Shown here: positions 30,943 to 41,571 of the stretch, piece after piece
Layout of the letters: every line of letters starts with the position of its first letter
How positions within the stretch are numbered: position 1 is the first letter of the stretch
NCBI RefSeq assembly: GCF_000426685.1
Contig: NZ_AUFV01000017.1
Coordinates: 1 to 64,000 of the forward strand
Source of the DNA: Solimonas flava DSM 18980
Lineage (GTDB): Bacteria; Pseudomonadota; Gammaproteobacteria; Nevskiales; Nevskiaceae
Length of the DNA stretch: 64,000 nucleotides
Direction: 5' to 3'
The notes under the pieces: generated by a model
Told to the model about the DNA's origin: nothing
Seen by the model: the letters and a program-made list of their open reading frames with translations, nothing else
Database searches by the model: none
Made by a program: the position numbers and the translations under genes

Positions 30943-32196
30943 TCAGTCGGCCTGGTTCCGCAGGAACGCCGGGATGTTGATGATGTCCTCGTCGAGCCCG
31001 AGCGGGAACGCGCCGCCGCCGCCCGAAGCGACCTTGCGCTGCTGGCGGTGCACCGCCGGAATGTCGAGCGCCGGCGAACCGATCTGCGGCATCTGCGGCT
31101 GGCCATAGGCCGGCTGCGCCGTCTGCCCGTACATCGCCGGCTCGGCCGGGCGGATGAACTGCGCGACGCGCGGATTGACCGCGGCCGCCGGCGCCGGCAT
31201 CACCTGCGCCTGCTGCTTGGTGCCGTTGAGGCCGGTGGCGACGACCGTCACGCGCAGCTCGCCGTTGAGGTTCGGGTTGATCGACATGCCGACCTTGGCA
31301 TCGGCCTCGTCGGACGCGATCTCGCCGACGCGCGCGCTGATGTACTCGTATTCCTCGGACAGCAGCGTCTCGTCGCAGGTGACGTTGACGAGCAGGCCGC
31401 GGGCGCCATGCAGCTCGATGTCGTCGAGCAGCGGGCTCGACAGCGCCATCTCGACGGCGCGCTGCGCACGATCCTCACCGGTCGCCACGCCGATACCCAT
31501 CATCGACATGCCGCGGTTCGACATCACCGTCTTGACGTCGGCGAAGTCGACGTTGATGAGGCCCGGACGCGTGATCAGGTCGGAAATGCCCTGCACGGCG
31601 TTCTGCAGCACGTCGTTGGCCGCCCTGAAGCAGTTCAGCAGCGTGACCTTCTTCCCGAGCACAAGCGAGAGCTTCTCGTTCGGGATCAGGATCAGCGAGT
31701 CGGTGTACTGGCGCAGTTCGTCGATGCCGCGCATCGCCACACCCATGCGCTTCTTGCCTTCGTGCGCGAACGGCTTGGTGACGACCGCAACCGTCAGGAT
31801 GTTCAGCTCCTTGGCGATCTGCGCGATCACCGGCGCCGCACCGGTGCCGGTGCCGCCGCCCATGCCGGCGGTGACGAACAGCAGGTCGGTGCCCTCGATC
31901 ATCTCGCGGATGCGATCGCGGTCTTCCTCCGCCGCCTGCCGGCCGACCGCCGGATCGGAGCCGGCGCCGAGGCCGCGCGTGATCTCGACGCCCAGCTGCA
32001 GCTGGTTGGTCGGCACGCAGCGCTCGAGATGATCGCGATCGGTGTTGGCGCAGACGAAGTCAACGCCGTCGATCGAAGCCTGCGCCATCTGATTGACGGT
32101 ATTGCAGCCACCGCCGCCGACGCCGATGACGCGAATGACCGCGCGTCGCCGCTGGCCATCCATCAATTCGAAAATTTCCCGTGTCTGTCCGCTCAT
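30943..32196 (-). CDS. ftsZ: Cell division protein FtsZ
   Basis: A 417-residue tubulin-like GTPase that forms the Z-ring. The GTP-binding signature GGGTGTG is at residues 113-119, the T7 synergy segment is in [11 protein letters not shown], and the C-terminal peptide [14 protein letters not shown] (binding ZipA/FtsA) is conserved. The linker is short and Gln/Pro-rich (about 330-395). The ATG at 32196 has a GGGAGCAGGAAC ribosome site. It is preceded by a 233-bp gap with an AT-rich promoter-like segment, so it can be transcribed independently of ftsA. Confidence 0.98.
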   Translation of the reverse strand: MSGQTREIFELMDGQRRRAVIRVIGVGGGGCNTVNQMAQASIDGVDFVCANTDRDHLERCVPTNQLQLGVEITRGLGAGSDPAVGRQAAEEDRDRIREMIEGTDLLFVTAGMGGGTGTGAAPVIAQIAKELNILTVAVVTKPFAHEGKKRMGVAMRGIDELRQYTDSLILIPNEKLSLVLGKKVTLLNCFRAANDVLQNAVQGISDLITRPGLINVDFADVKTVMSNRGMSMMGIGVATGEDRAQRAVEMALSSPLLDDIELHGARGLLVNVTCDETLLSEEYEYISARVGEIASDEADAKVGMSINPNLNGELRVTVVATGLNGTKQQAQVMPAPAAAVNPRVAQFIRPAEPAMYGQTAQPAYGQPQMPQIGSPALDIPAVHRQQRKVASGGGGAFPLGLDEDIINIPAFLRNQAD

Positions 32197-32330
32197 GTTC
32201 CTGCTCCCGCGCCGCTGGGGCGCTCCTCGTCCGTGTTCACCCGACTCACGCCTCGCGGCGTGCACTGTAGAAGCCCTGCAGACTCGGCCCGCGGATCGTC
32301 GTTTTTATATGTAAACATTTCCGCGAAAAT

Positions 32331-32359
32331 AAAATAATAAAAAACTGTGCCAATGTCAA
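32331..32359 (-). promoter_or_regulatory. Predicted sigma-70 promoter for ftsZ
   Basis: On the minus strand TTGACA (32359-32354, perfect -35) is followed after 17 bp by TATTTT (32336-32331, 4/6 of the -10 consensus). It lies in the most AT-rich patch of the dcw region (about 32300-32360) and would give a leader of roughly 125 nt before the ftsZ ATG. Confidence 0.65.
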
Positions 32360-32429
32360 TAACAAGACTTCACTTCTCACCACTAATTCACTGCTCTCCA
32401 GCAACAGATCCAGGGCGACTCGCGGCCGC

Positions 32430-33659
32430 TCAGAAACTGCCTTTGATCCACTCGTTGATCCGCGTCAGCCAGTGCCCGACGCCCTGCGTCGGGGCGCTCG
32501 CCATCTGCGGCTGGTTCTGGCGCCCGTACATCAGCAGGCCGACCGCCGTCGCGCAGGCCGGGTTGCGCACCACGTCCTTGATGCCCTGCACCTCGTGCGG
32601 CAGGCCCAGCCGCACCGGCAGCTCGAAGACTTCCTCGGCGAGCTCGACGACGCCCGGCATCTGCGCCGAACCGCCGGTCAGCACGATTCCGCCCGCCACC
32701 AGCTCGTACCAGTCCGAGCGGTGCAGCTCCTTGCGGATGAAGCGGAACAGCTCCTCGTAGCGCGGCTTGATGACTTCGGCCAGCGTCAGGCGCGACAGGC
32801 GACGCGCCGGCGCATCGCCGACGCCCTTGACCTCGATCTCCTCGTGCGCGGCCGCGAACTGCGGCAGCGCCACGCCGTAGTGCACCTTCAATTCCTCGGC
32901 ATACGGCGCCGGCGTGCGGAAGGCGACGCTGATGTCGTTCGTCACCTGGTTGCCGGCGATCGGCAGCACCGCGGTGTGGCGGATGGTGCCGCCGCGGAAC
33001 ACGGCGATATCGGAGGTGCCGCCGCCGATGTCGACCATGCAGACGCCGAGGTCGCGCTCGTCCGGCAGCAGCGTCGCGTAGCTCGACGCCAGGTGCTGCA
33101 GGATCAGCTTGTCGACTTTCAGACCGCAGCTCTCGACGCACTTGTAAATGTTCTGCGCCGCGGAAATCGAGCCGGTGACGATGTGCACCTTCGCTTCGAG
33201 GCGCACGCCGTGCATGCCGACCGGATCGTGGATGCCTTCGCGGCCGTCGACGACGAACTCCTGCGGAATGACGTGCAGGATCTTCTGGTCGGCGGGAATC
33301 GCGATCGCGCGCGCCGCATCCATCACGCTGTCGACGTCGCGCTCGGACACGCTGCCGGCGCGTACCGGCGCCACGCCGGTCGAGTTGAAGCTGCGGATGT
33401 GCGTGCCGGAAATGCCGACGTAGACCGACTGCGCGCGGCAGTTGGCCATGTGCTCGGCGTTCTCGACGGCGCGCTTGATCGCCTGCGTGGTCAGCTCGAT
33501 GTTGACGACGTCGCCGCGGTTCATGCCGCGCGACGCGTGCTCACCGTAGCCCACGATCTCGATGTGGCCTTCCGGCATCTGCTGGCCGACGACGGCCACG
33601 CACTTGGACGTGCCGATGTCGATGCCGACGAGCAGGTTGCGCTCTTCGCGGCGTGCCAT
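32430..33659 (-). CDS. ftsA: Cell division protein FtsA
   Basis: A 409-residue actin-like protein that tethers FtsZ to the membrane. The phosphate-1 motif (VGIDIGTSKCVAVV), phosphate-2 (VDIGGGTSDIAVF) and adenosine motif (GGIVLTGGSAQMPG) are visible. The C-terminal amphipathic membrane-targeting helix is GHWLTRINEWIKGSF. One base separates its ATG from the ftsQ stop. Confidence 0.97.
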   Translation of the reverse strand: MARREERNLLVGIDIGTSKCVAVVGQQMPEGHIEIVGYGEHASRGMNRGDVVNIELTTQAIKRAVENAEHMANCRAQSVYVGISGTHIRSFNSTGVAPVRAGSVSERDVDSVMDAARAIAIPADQKILHVIPQEFVVDGREGIHDPVGMHGVRLEAKVHIVTGSISAAQNIYKCVESCGLKVDKLILQHLASSYATLLPDERDLGVCMVDIGGGTSDIAVFRGGTIRHTAVLPIAGNQVTNDISVAFRTPAPYAEELKVHYGVALPQFAAAHEEIEVKGVGDAPARRLSRLTLAEVIKPRYEELFRFIRKELHRSDWYELVAGGIVLTGGSAQMPGVVELAEEVFELPVRLGLPHEVQGIKDVVRNPACATAVGLLMYGRQNQPQMASAPTQGVGHWLTRINEWIKGSF

Positions 33660-33660
33660 G

Positions 33661-34428
33661 TCAGTGGCTCTCCTTCTTCTGTTTCGGCGGCGTGATCCAG
33701 CCAACCGAGAATCCATTGGTGTAGCGCAGGTCGACGTACTTCACGTCGGCGATGCGATCCTTGAGCGCGCGCTCGGCGGCGCCGAGCAGCATGTCCGTCT
33801 TTTCCTGCGGGTCCTCGCGCCCGAAGCGCAGCTCGACCCCGCCCGCCGTCCGCGCGGTCCATTCGCCGCGCGCGTCCTGCCCCAGTCCCTGCAGCGGAAA
33901 CGAGGACTGGATCAGGCGGACGCTCAACGCCCGGAACATCTCGGCAACCGTCGCCTCGTGGCCCGTCGGCCCCGACAGCTGCGGCAGGCCGTCCGGCACT
34001 TCGCCCGGCGCCGGCCTGAACACGCGCGCATCGGCATCGAGCAGCGCATCGTCGCCCCAGCGCGCGAACGGCACGCGCTCCCAGGCACGCACGCGCACCG
34101 TCGCCGGCCAGACGCGCTCGACGCTGGCGCGCGACGTCCACGGCAAGGCCTCGACCGCTTCGCGCACGGCGATCAGATCGAGATCGCCGAAGCGGCGGTC
34201 GATCAGCGGCCGCGCCGCCGCGTCGATGTCCGCCAGCTTTAGTCGCGAGAAGCGACCTTCGACCTGCAGGCGCGCGACCGGCTCGCGACTGCCGAATTCG
34301 AGCGCGCTCCAGCCGGCGCCGATCACGGCGAGGAACGCGGCGACGCCGAGCGCCAGCATCAGATGCCGGCGCAGCGGGGTGGACTCGAAATCGAAGGCGT
34401 CGTCGGCGGTCATGGCGTATGCGGTCAT
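33661..34428 (-). CDS. ftsQ: Cell division protein FtsQ
   Basis: A 255-residue bitopic membrane protein linking early and late divisome parts. One transmembrane helix (about residues 24-44, LMLALGVAAFLAVIGAGWSA) is followed by a POTRA domain (VARLQVEGRFSRLKLADI...) and the beta domain ending VDLRYTNGFSVGW. The ATG at 34428 overlaps the ddl stop (ATGA); a second ATG at 34413 is five codons in. Confidence 0.95.
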   Translation of the reverse strand: MTAYAMTADDAFDFESTPLRRHLMLALGVAAFLAVIGAGWSALEFGSREPVARLQVEGRFSRLKLADIDAAARPLIDRRFGDLDLIAVREAVEALPWTSRASVERVWPATVRVRAWERVPFARWGDDALLDADARVFRPAPGEVPDGLPQLSGPTGHEATVAEMFRALSVRLIQSSFPLQGLGQDARGEWTARTAGGVELRFGREDPQEKTDMLLGAAERALKDRIADVKYVDLRYTNGFSVGWITPPKQKKESH

Positions 34429-35381
34429 CCGCCCCCCTCGTCCAGCGTGTCTTCGAGGATCGCCCAGCACAGCGACGCGTAATCGATGCCGCGCGCCTTC
34501 GCCGCCATCGGCACGAGGCTGTGCGAAGTCATGCCGGGCACGAGGTTGGCCTCGATCAGCCACGGCTGGTCGTCGCCGTCGAGCATGAAGTCGATGCGGC
34601 CCCAGGTCTTCGCCCCGAGAATCTCGAACGCGCGCAGGCAGATCGCCTGGACGCGCGCTTCCAGCGCTGCATCGAGACCGCTCGGGCACTCGTAGCGCGT
34701 GTTGTCCGACAGGTATTTGGCGTGATAGTCGTAGAACTCGGCGTCCGGAACGATGCGGATCGTCGGCAGCGCCTCGACGCCGAGGATCGCGCAGGTGAAT
34801 TCGTGACCCGGCTGGCGGCTGGCGACGAAGCGCTCGGCCATCACCACGCGGCCATGCTCGCCACGCGCGAGCTGCCAGGCCTCGCGCAGCTGGGCGGCCG
34901 ATTTCACCTTGCTGACGCCGACGCTCGAGCCCTCCTCCGACGGCTTGATGATCAGCGGGAAGCCGAAGCGCGCCGCGGCCTCGTCGAGGTCGCCCTCGCG
35001 CTCGATCCACAGCCAGTCCGGCGTCGGCAAACCCTCGGCCTTCCACATGCGCTTGGTGCGCAGCTTGTCCATCGCCAGCGCCGAAGCCAGCACGCCGCTG
35101 CCGGTATACGGAATGCCCTGCAGTTCGAGCGCCGCCTGCACCGTGCCGTCCTCGCCACCGGTGCCGTGCAGGATGTTGAAGACGCGGTCGTAGCCTTGCG
35201 ACTTCAGGTTCAGCACGATCTCGGGCGTGGCGTCGACCAGCGTCGCGTCGACGCCGCGGCCGAGCAGCGCGGCATGAATACCCTCGCCGCTCCACAGCGC
35301 GACCTGGCGCTCGCTGCTCCAGCCGCCCGCCAGCACGGCGACGCGACCGAAGTCCTTGGGATTGTGGGTCTTCCTAGCCAC
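34425..35381 (-). CDS. ddl: D-alanine--D-alanine ligase
   Basis: A 318-residue ATP-grasp enzyme that makes D-Ala-D-Ala for the MurF step. Conserved segments are HGTGGEDGTVQAALELQGIPYTG, the ATP-grasp Lys in KPSEEGSSVGVSKV, and WGRIDFML...PWLIEANLVPGMT near the end. The start is GTG at 35381 (VARKTHNPKDFGRVAVLAGG). An almost identical gene start, [20 protein letters not shown], lies upstream at 35580-35521 and overlaps the murB stop. The two copies are separated by a double-hairpin repeat, so the working start seems to be a rebuilt one. Confidence 0.95.
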   Translation of the reverse strand: MARKTHNPKDFGRVAVLAGGWSSERQVALWSGEGIHAALLGRGVDATLVDATPEIVLNLKSQGYDRVFNILHGTGGEDGTVQAALELQGIPYTGSGVLASALAMDKLRTKRMWKAEGLPTPDWLWIEREGDLDEAAARFGFPLIIKPSEEGSSVGVSKVKSAAQLREAWQLARGEHGRVVMAERFVASRQPGHEFTCAILGVEALPTIRIVPDAEFYDYHAKYLSDNTRYECPSGLDAALEARVQAICLRAFEILGAKTWGRIDFMLDGDDQPWLIEANLVPGMTSHSLVPMAAKARGIDYASLCWAILEDTLDEGGG

Positions 35382-35444
35382 GCGCGACGCCTCCGGCGGC
35401 TCGGCGCCGCCATCCCTGGCGCGACGGCATCTGTCCATCGCGCC

Positions 35445-35522
35445 CCGGCCCGGCCATCCCTGGCCGGGCGTTCGCGTCCGCGCGAAGTGCCACCGGCACT
35501 TCGCAGGCGCGGCCGCTCACCC
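35445..35522 (-). repeat. Double-hairpin repeat, copy 2 (ddl locus)
   Basis: It begins GGGTGAGC, like the mtnC copy. It has a perfect 10-bp hairpin, GCGAAGTGCC-GGT-GGCACTTCGC (35482-35504), and an 8-bp hairpin, GCCCGGCC-AGGGAT-GGCCGGGC (35448-35469). A third hairpin with the same AGGGAT loop, CGCC-AGGGAT-GGCG (35408-35421), follows in the unmatched arm towards ddl. The whole unit lies between two copies of the ddl start. Confidence 0.75.
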
Positions 35523-35580
35523 AGCCGCCCGCCAGCACGGCGACGCGACCGAAGTCCTGCGGATTCGTCGTGCGCCTCAT
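35521..35580 (-). pseudogene. Duplicate of the first 20 codons of ddl, coupled to murB
   Basis: ATG at 35580 starts [20 protein letters not shown]; the ATG overlaps the murB TGA (ATGA), the junction seen throughout this operon. Its last 37 nt (35557-35521) are identical to 35355-35319 inside ddl, while the first 23 differ. The frame stays open through the repeat for 66 further-diverging residues in total, ending at TAG 35374, just inside the ddl start. It looks like the ancestral ddl start, displaced by the insertion. Confidence 0.8.
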
Positions 35581-36457
35581 GCGGCTTCTCCCACGATGCG
35601 GACTTCCGGCTCGAGGCGGATGCCGGTCTTGTCGAAAACGGTGTTCTGGATGTGCGCGATCAGGCGCTCGACGTCGGCCGCGCGCGCGGTCTCGTCGGTG
35701 ACGATGAAGTTGGCGTGCAGCATCGAGACTTCGGCACCGCCGAGGCGGCAGCCCTTCAAGCCGCACTGCTCGATCAGACGCGCGGCGTGCTCGCCGGGCG
35801 GATTGCGGAAGGTGCTGCCCGCCGTCGCCCGACCGACCGGCTGCGTCGCCTTGCGGCGCGCAAGCCAGGCTTTCATGTCCGCCTCGGCCCGGCCGTCCGC
35901 GTCGGGCGTGAACCGAAAGCGCGCGGCGACGAAGCCGGCGGCATCGGCCGGCAGCTCGACGTGGCGATAGCCGTAGCGGAACGCCGACTTCGGCCGCCAG
36001 ACCGTCGAGCCGTCGCGGCGCATCACCTCGACCTCGGTGACAACGTCCCAGGTCTCGCCGCCGTGCGCACCAGCGTTCATCGCCAGCGCCCCGCCGACCG
36101 TGCCGGGAATACCGGCGAAGAAGCCGGCGCCGGCGAGCCGGTGGGCGACGACGGTCTTGGCGAGCCGCGCGCAGTGCGCGCCGGCCTCGGCCGTGACGGT
36201 CAGGCCGTCGACCTCGATCGCGTCGAGCGCGCCGTGCAGGCCGATCACGGTGCCGCGCACGCCGCCGTCGCGAACCAGCAGATTGCTGCCGAGGCCGAGC
36301 CACAGGATCGGCTCGTGCGGCGGCAGGCCGCGCACGAACGCCGCCAGCGCCTCGCGCGAAGCCGGCTCGAAATAGCGGTCGGCGGGCCCGCCGACGCGCC
36401 AGGACGTGTGCCGCGCCATCGGCTCGTCGCGGCGCTCGGTGCTGTGCAGCGGCGCGC

Positions 36458-36461
<4 letters not shown>
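35577..36461 (-). CDS. murB: UDP-N-acetylmuramate dehydrogenase
   Basis: A 294-residue FAD enzyme that reduces UDP-GlcNAc-enolpyruvate to UDP-MurNAc. The FAD-binding segment [14 protein letters not shown]...[15 protein letters not shown], the [19 protein letters not shown] motif and the catalytic Ser in [10 protein letters not shown] are present. Its ATG overlaps the murC stop. Downstream it overlaps the duplicated ddl start rather than ddl itself. Confidence 0.96.
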
Positions 36462-37890
<1,429 letters not shown>

Positions 37891-37894
<4 letters not shown>

Positions 37895-38967
37895 GTCGCG
37901 CTCCCCGCCGCCGCGGCGATGCAGGCCTCGGCGATCGTCTTGGTGGCACCGGTCCAGGCCCGCGCACGCGCGGCCTCGGCCATCTGCTGCAGCTTCGCGC
38001 GATCGCCGAGCAGCTCGCGCAGGCGCGCCGCCAGCAGCGCCGGCGTCAGCTCGGCTTCCGGCAGCAGCAGCGCCGCGCCGGCACGCGACAGGTACTCGGC
38101 GTTGCGCGTCTGATGGTCGTCGACGGCGCTCGGCAGCGGCACCAGGATGGCCGCGTTGCCGGCGGCGCCGAGCTCGGCGATCGTCGAGGCGCCGGCGCGG
38201 CAGACGACGAGATCGGCCCAGCCGTAAGCGGCCGGCATGTCGTCGATGAACGCGCTCAGTTCGGCTTCGACCTGTGCCTGGCGATATGCCTTCTGCGCGA
38301 CCTCGAGCGTGCGTCCGCCCTGGTGCCGGACCTGCGGCCGCTCGCCGGCCGGCAGCAAGGCGAGCGCCTGCGGCACGCGCTCGTTCAGCGCCCGCGCGCC
38401 CTGCGAGCCGCCGATCACCAGCAGGCGCGGCGCGCCGTCGTGCGCGAGGCGCTGTGCCGGCGGCGGCAGCTCGGCAAAACCGGCGCGCACCGGATTGCCA
38501 ACCGTGCAGCCGTTGCCGAACGTGTCCGGGAAGGCCTGCAGCACCACGCGCGCGATCCGCGCCAGCGCGCGGTTGGTGAGGCCGGCCGCGGCGTTCTGTT
38601 CATGAATGATCAGCGGCACGCCGGCGAGCCAGGCGGCGATGCCGCCCGGGCCGGCCGCGAAGCCGCCCATGCCCAGCACCGCGTCGGGGCGCTCGCGACG
38701 CAGGATCGCGCGCGCATCGAGCACCGCACGCACGATCAGCAGCGGCGCTTTCAGCAGCTTGACGAGCCCTTTGCCGCGCAGGCCGGACACCCGGATGGTG
38801 TCGATGTTGAAGCCGTTCTGCGGCACGACGCGCGACTCGAAACTGTCGGGCGCGCCCATCCAGCGCACCTCGTGGCCGTGCGCGCGCAGGGCCTGCGCGA
38901 CGGCGAGCGCCGGGTAGACGTGGCCGCCGGTGCCGCCCGCCATGACGATGAACTTCAGCGCCCTCAC
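37891..38967 (-). CDS. murG: UDP-GlcNAc--undecaprenyl-pyrophosphoryl-MurNAc-pentapeptide transferase
   Basis: A 358-residue GT28 glycosyltransferase that turns lipid I into lipid II on the inner face of the inner membrane. The N-terminal G-loop [14 protein letters not shown], the second G-loop [19 protein letters not shown] and the [15 protein letters not shown] donor-binding segment are conserved. The GTG at 38967 overlaps the ftsW stop (GTGA) and gives standard length. Confidence 0.96.
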
Positions 38968-40136
38968 CGGTGATCCTCCGCCGAGGTCACGCCGAACGCC
39001 GCCGCGCGGTTCTCGTAGTCGACGCGCAGGATCAGGCCGAGCATCGCGCACACGGTCAGCAGCGAGGAGCCGCCGTAGCTCAGCATCGGCAGCGTCAGGC
39101 CCTTGGTCGGCAGCAGGCCCATGTTGACCGCCATGTTGATCAGCGACTGCAGGCCGATCCAGCCGCTCAGGCCGTAGCAGAGAAAGCCCTGGAAGCGACG
39201 GCCGTCGACTTCGGCGCGCCGCGCGATCACGAAGCCGCGCCAGACGACGATGCCGAACAGCGTCAGCAGCGTCGCCACGCCGAGCAGGCCGAACTCCTCG
39301 GCCATGATCGCGAAGATGAAGTCGGTGTGCATTTCTGGCAGGTACAGCAGCTTCTGCACGCTGTTGCCCAGCCCGACGCCGGTCCACTCGCCGCGGCCGA
39401 CCGCGATCAGCGACTGCGCGAGCTGCCAGCCGGCGTTCTCGACGTCGGCCCACGGGTCCATGAAGTTGAGCATGCGCTTGACGCGGTACGGCGCGGCGAT
39501 CGCGATCATCACCAGACCGGCGGCCGCGAAGCCGAGGAACGTGAGGTAGTAATGCACGCGCGCGCCGCCGAGGAACAGCATCAGGAACACCACGCCCATC
39601 AGGATCGCGGTCGCGCCGAAGTCGGGCTCGGCGAGCAGCAGCAGCGACGGGATCATCACCGCGATCAGCGGCATCGCCAGCCCCTTGAAGCTGGTCTGCA
39701 ACTGTTGCTGGCGGCGGGTGATGTAGCTGGCGACGTAGATGATCAGCGCCAGGCGCGCGGCCTCCGAGGCCTGCAGGCGGAACAGGCCGAGATCGATCCA
39801 GCGCCGCGCCGCGTTGACCTTGACGCCGACGCCCGGCACCAGCACCAGGATCAGCAGGCCGATCGCGAACACGTACAACCAGGTGCTGCTGCGCTGCCAT
39901 TGCTGCATCGGCACGCAATACAGGCCGAAGCCGATCGCACCGCCGACCGCCAGGAAGATCAACTGGCGGTAGAAGAAGTAGAAGGGCTCGCCGGTCAGCT
40001 TCTCGGCCTGCGCGACCGAGGCCGAAGCGACCATGATCAGCCCCCACAGCAGCAGCACGGCGACCGCGCCGCACAGCCAGCCGTCGAGGCCGTAGCGCGC
40101 CTGCGGGATTCCCCAGTTGGCGGCGACGCCGCTCAT
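38964..40136 (-). CDS. ftsW: Septal peptidoglycan polymerase FtsW (SEDS family)
   Basis: A 390-residue polytopic SEDS glycosyltransferase with about ten transmembrane helices. Typical segments are WIDLGLFRLQASEAARLALI (with the conserved Arg/Lys region), LLAEPDFGATAILM (catalytic Asp), GVGLGNSVQKLLYLPEMHTDFIFA and LPTKGLTLPMLSYGGSS. It pairs with FtsI for septal synthesis. Start and stop overlap murD and murG. Confidence 0.96.
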   Translation of the reverse strand: MSGVAANWGIPQARYGLDGWLCGAVAVLLLWGLIMVASASVAQAEKLTGEPFYFFYRQLIFLAVGGAIGFGLYCVPMQQWQRSSTWLYVFAIGLLILVLVPGVGVKVNAARRWIDLGLFRLQASEAARLALIIYVASYITRRQQQLQTSFKGLAMPLIAVMIPSLLLLAEPDFGATAILMGVVFLMLFLGGARVHYYLTFLGFAAAGLVMIAIAAPYRVKRMLNFMDPWADVENAGWQLAQSLIAVGRGEWTGVGLGNSVQKLLYLPEMHTDFIFAIMAEEFGLLGVATLLTLFGIVVWRGFVIARRAEVDGRRFQGFLCYGLSGWIGLQSLINMAVNMGLLPTKGLTLPMLSYGGSSLLTVCAMLGLILRVDYENRAAAFGVTSAEDHR

Positions 40137-41464
40137 GCGAGCCCCCTCACCGCGGCGCGGAACTGCTCGCCGCGATCGACGTAGCCCTTGAACTGGTCGA
40201 AGCTCGCGCAGGCCGGCGACAGCAGCACGCGATCGCCGGGCTGCGCGAGCGCACGGGCGCGGCGCAGCGCCGTGTGCAGGTCCGCCTCGCGCCAGACCGG
40301 CAGCGCACCGTCGACATCGCGCTCGATGAGCGCCGCGTCCTGGCCGTACAGCACGGCGGCGCGGCCCTTGCGGGCGAGCGCTTCGCGCAGCTCGACGAAC
40401 GACTGACCCTTGCCCTGGCCGCCGCCGAGCCAGACGATCGGCGCCGGCAGGCCGTGCAGCGCCGCCAGCGTCGAGCCGACGTTGGTGCCCTTCGAATCAT
40501 TGAAATAGTCGACGCCGTCGACGCGCGCGACGAACTCGCAGCGGTGCGGCAGGCCGGTGAAGGCGCGCAGCGCCGCCACGCTGGCCGCGCGCGGAACGCC
40601 GACGGCGTCGGCGAGCGCCAGTGCCGCGAGCGCGTTGGCGGCATTGTGCAGACCGAAGATCTTCAGCTCGGCGAGCGGCAGCACCGCCTCGTCGCCGCAG
40701 GCCAGCACCGCGTCGGCGCCGGAGGCATCGGCGCGCAAACCGTAGTGACCGGCGGCCGGTGCATCCAGCCCGAAGCTCAGCGCACCGGCGGGCGCCAGCG
40801 CCGTCACCGCCGGATCGTCGCGATTGATGATCGCCGCGCGGCAGCCGTTGAAGATGCGCGCCTTGACGCGACCGTAGTGCGCCATCGTGCCGTGGCGATC
40901 GAGATGGTCCTGCGACAGATTGAGGATCGTCGCGGCAGCGCAGTGCAGCGTGTGCGTGGTTTCCAGCTGGAAGCTCGACAGCTCGAGCACGTAAAGCTCG
41001 ACCGCATCGTCGAGCAGGTCCAGCGCCGGCGTGCCGAGATTGCCGCCGACCGCGACGCGCCAGCCGGCCGCCTTGGCCATTTCGCCGACCAGCGTGGTGA
41101 CGGTGCTCTTGCCGTTGCTGCCGGTGATGCCGACGACCGGCGCGCGCGCGGCGCGCGCGAACAGCTCGACGTCGCCGACGATCTCGACGCCGGCAGCCGC
41201 CAGCTCGCGCACGAACGGCTCGTCGAGCGAAACGCCCGGCGAGACCACCGCCAGCGCGTACTGCGTCAGCGGCGCCGGCGCCGTGAAGGCGCCGAGGTGG
41301 AATTCGGCGCGCGGGTGCGCGGCGCGCAACGCGTCGATGCCGGCCGGCGCCGCGCGCGAATCGGTGACGGTCAGCCGCGCACCCGCGCGATCGAGATAGC
41401 GCAGGGCCGAGGCGCCGCTGGCGCCGAGCCCCACGATCAGGATCTGCTGGCCGTCGAAGTTCAT
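40133..41464 (-). CDS. murD: UDP-N-acetylmuramoylalanine--D-glutamate ligase
   Basis: A 443-residue Mur ligase adding D-Glu. It starts MNFDGQQILIVGLGASGASA, with the ATP loop VVGITGSNGKSTVTTLVGEM, and ends SPACASFDQFKGYVDRGEQF, a MurD hallmark. The ATG at 41464 is preferred over an upstream in-frame start. A 34-codon open frame fills the gap to mraY. Confidence 0.96.
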   Translation of the reverse strand: MNFDGQQILIVGLGASGASALRYLDRAGARLTVTDSRAAPAGIDALRAAHPRAEFHLGAFTAPAPLTQYALAVVSPGVSLDEPFVRELAAAGVEIVGDVELFARAARAPVVGITGSNGKSTVTTLVGEMAKAAGWRVAVGGNLGTPALDLLDDAVELYVLELSSFQLETTHTLHCAAATILNLSQDHLDRHGTMAHYGRVKARIFNGCRAAIINRDDPAVTALAPAGALSFGLDAPAAGHYGLRADASGADAVLACGDEAVLPLAELKIFGLHNAANALAALALADAVGVPRAASVAALRAFTGLPHRCEFVARVDGVDYFNDSKGTNVGSTLAALHGLPAPIVWLGGGQGKGQSFVELREALARKGRAAVLYGQDAALIERDVDGALPVWREADLHTALRRARALAQPGDRVLLSPACASFDQFKGYVDRGEQFRAAVRGLA

Positions 41465-41466
41465 GC

Positions 41467-41571
41467 TCAGCGCGCCCCCGAAAGTCCGACGCAAGCCGAC
41501 CGTCCGTGCCGGCCGGCGCGTTGCGCCGATGCCCGCATCCTCACTCGCATCTGCTCGCGGCCCTGTGTCAT
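41467..41571 (-). CDS. Short Arg-rich open frame linking mraY and murD (hypothetical)
   Basis: A 34-residue frame, [20 protein letters not shown]..., fills the whole mraY-murD gap. Its ATG overlaps the mraY TGA (TGATG) and its TGA lies 2 nt before the murD ATG. It has no family resemblance that I recognise. It may only keep ribosomes moving from mraY to murD (translational coupling), or be an open frame by chance in GC-rich DNA. Confidence 0.35.
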   Translation of the reverse strand: MTQGREQMRVRMRASAQRAGRHGRSACVGLSGAR

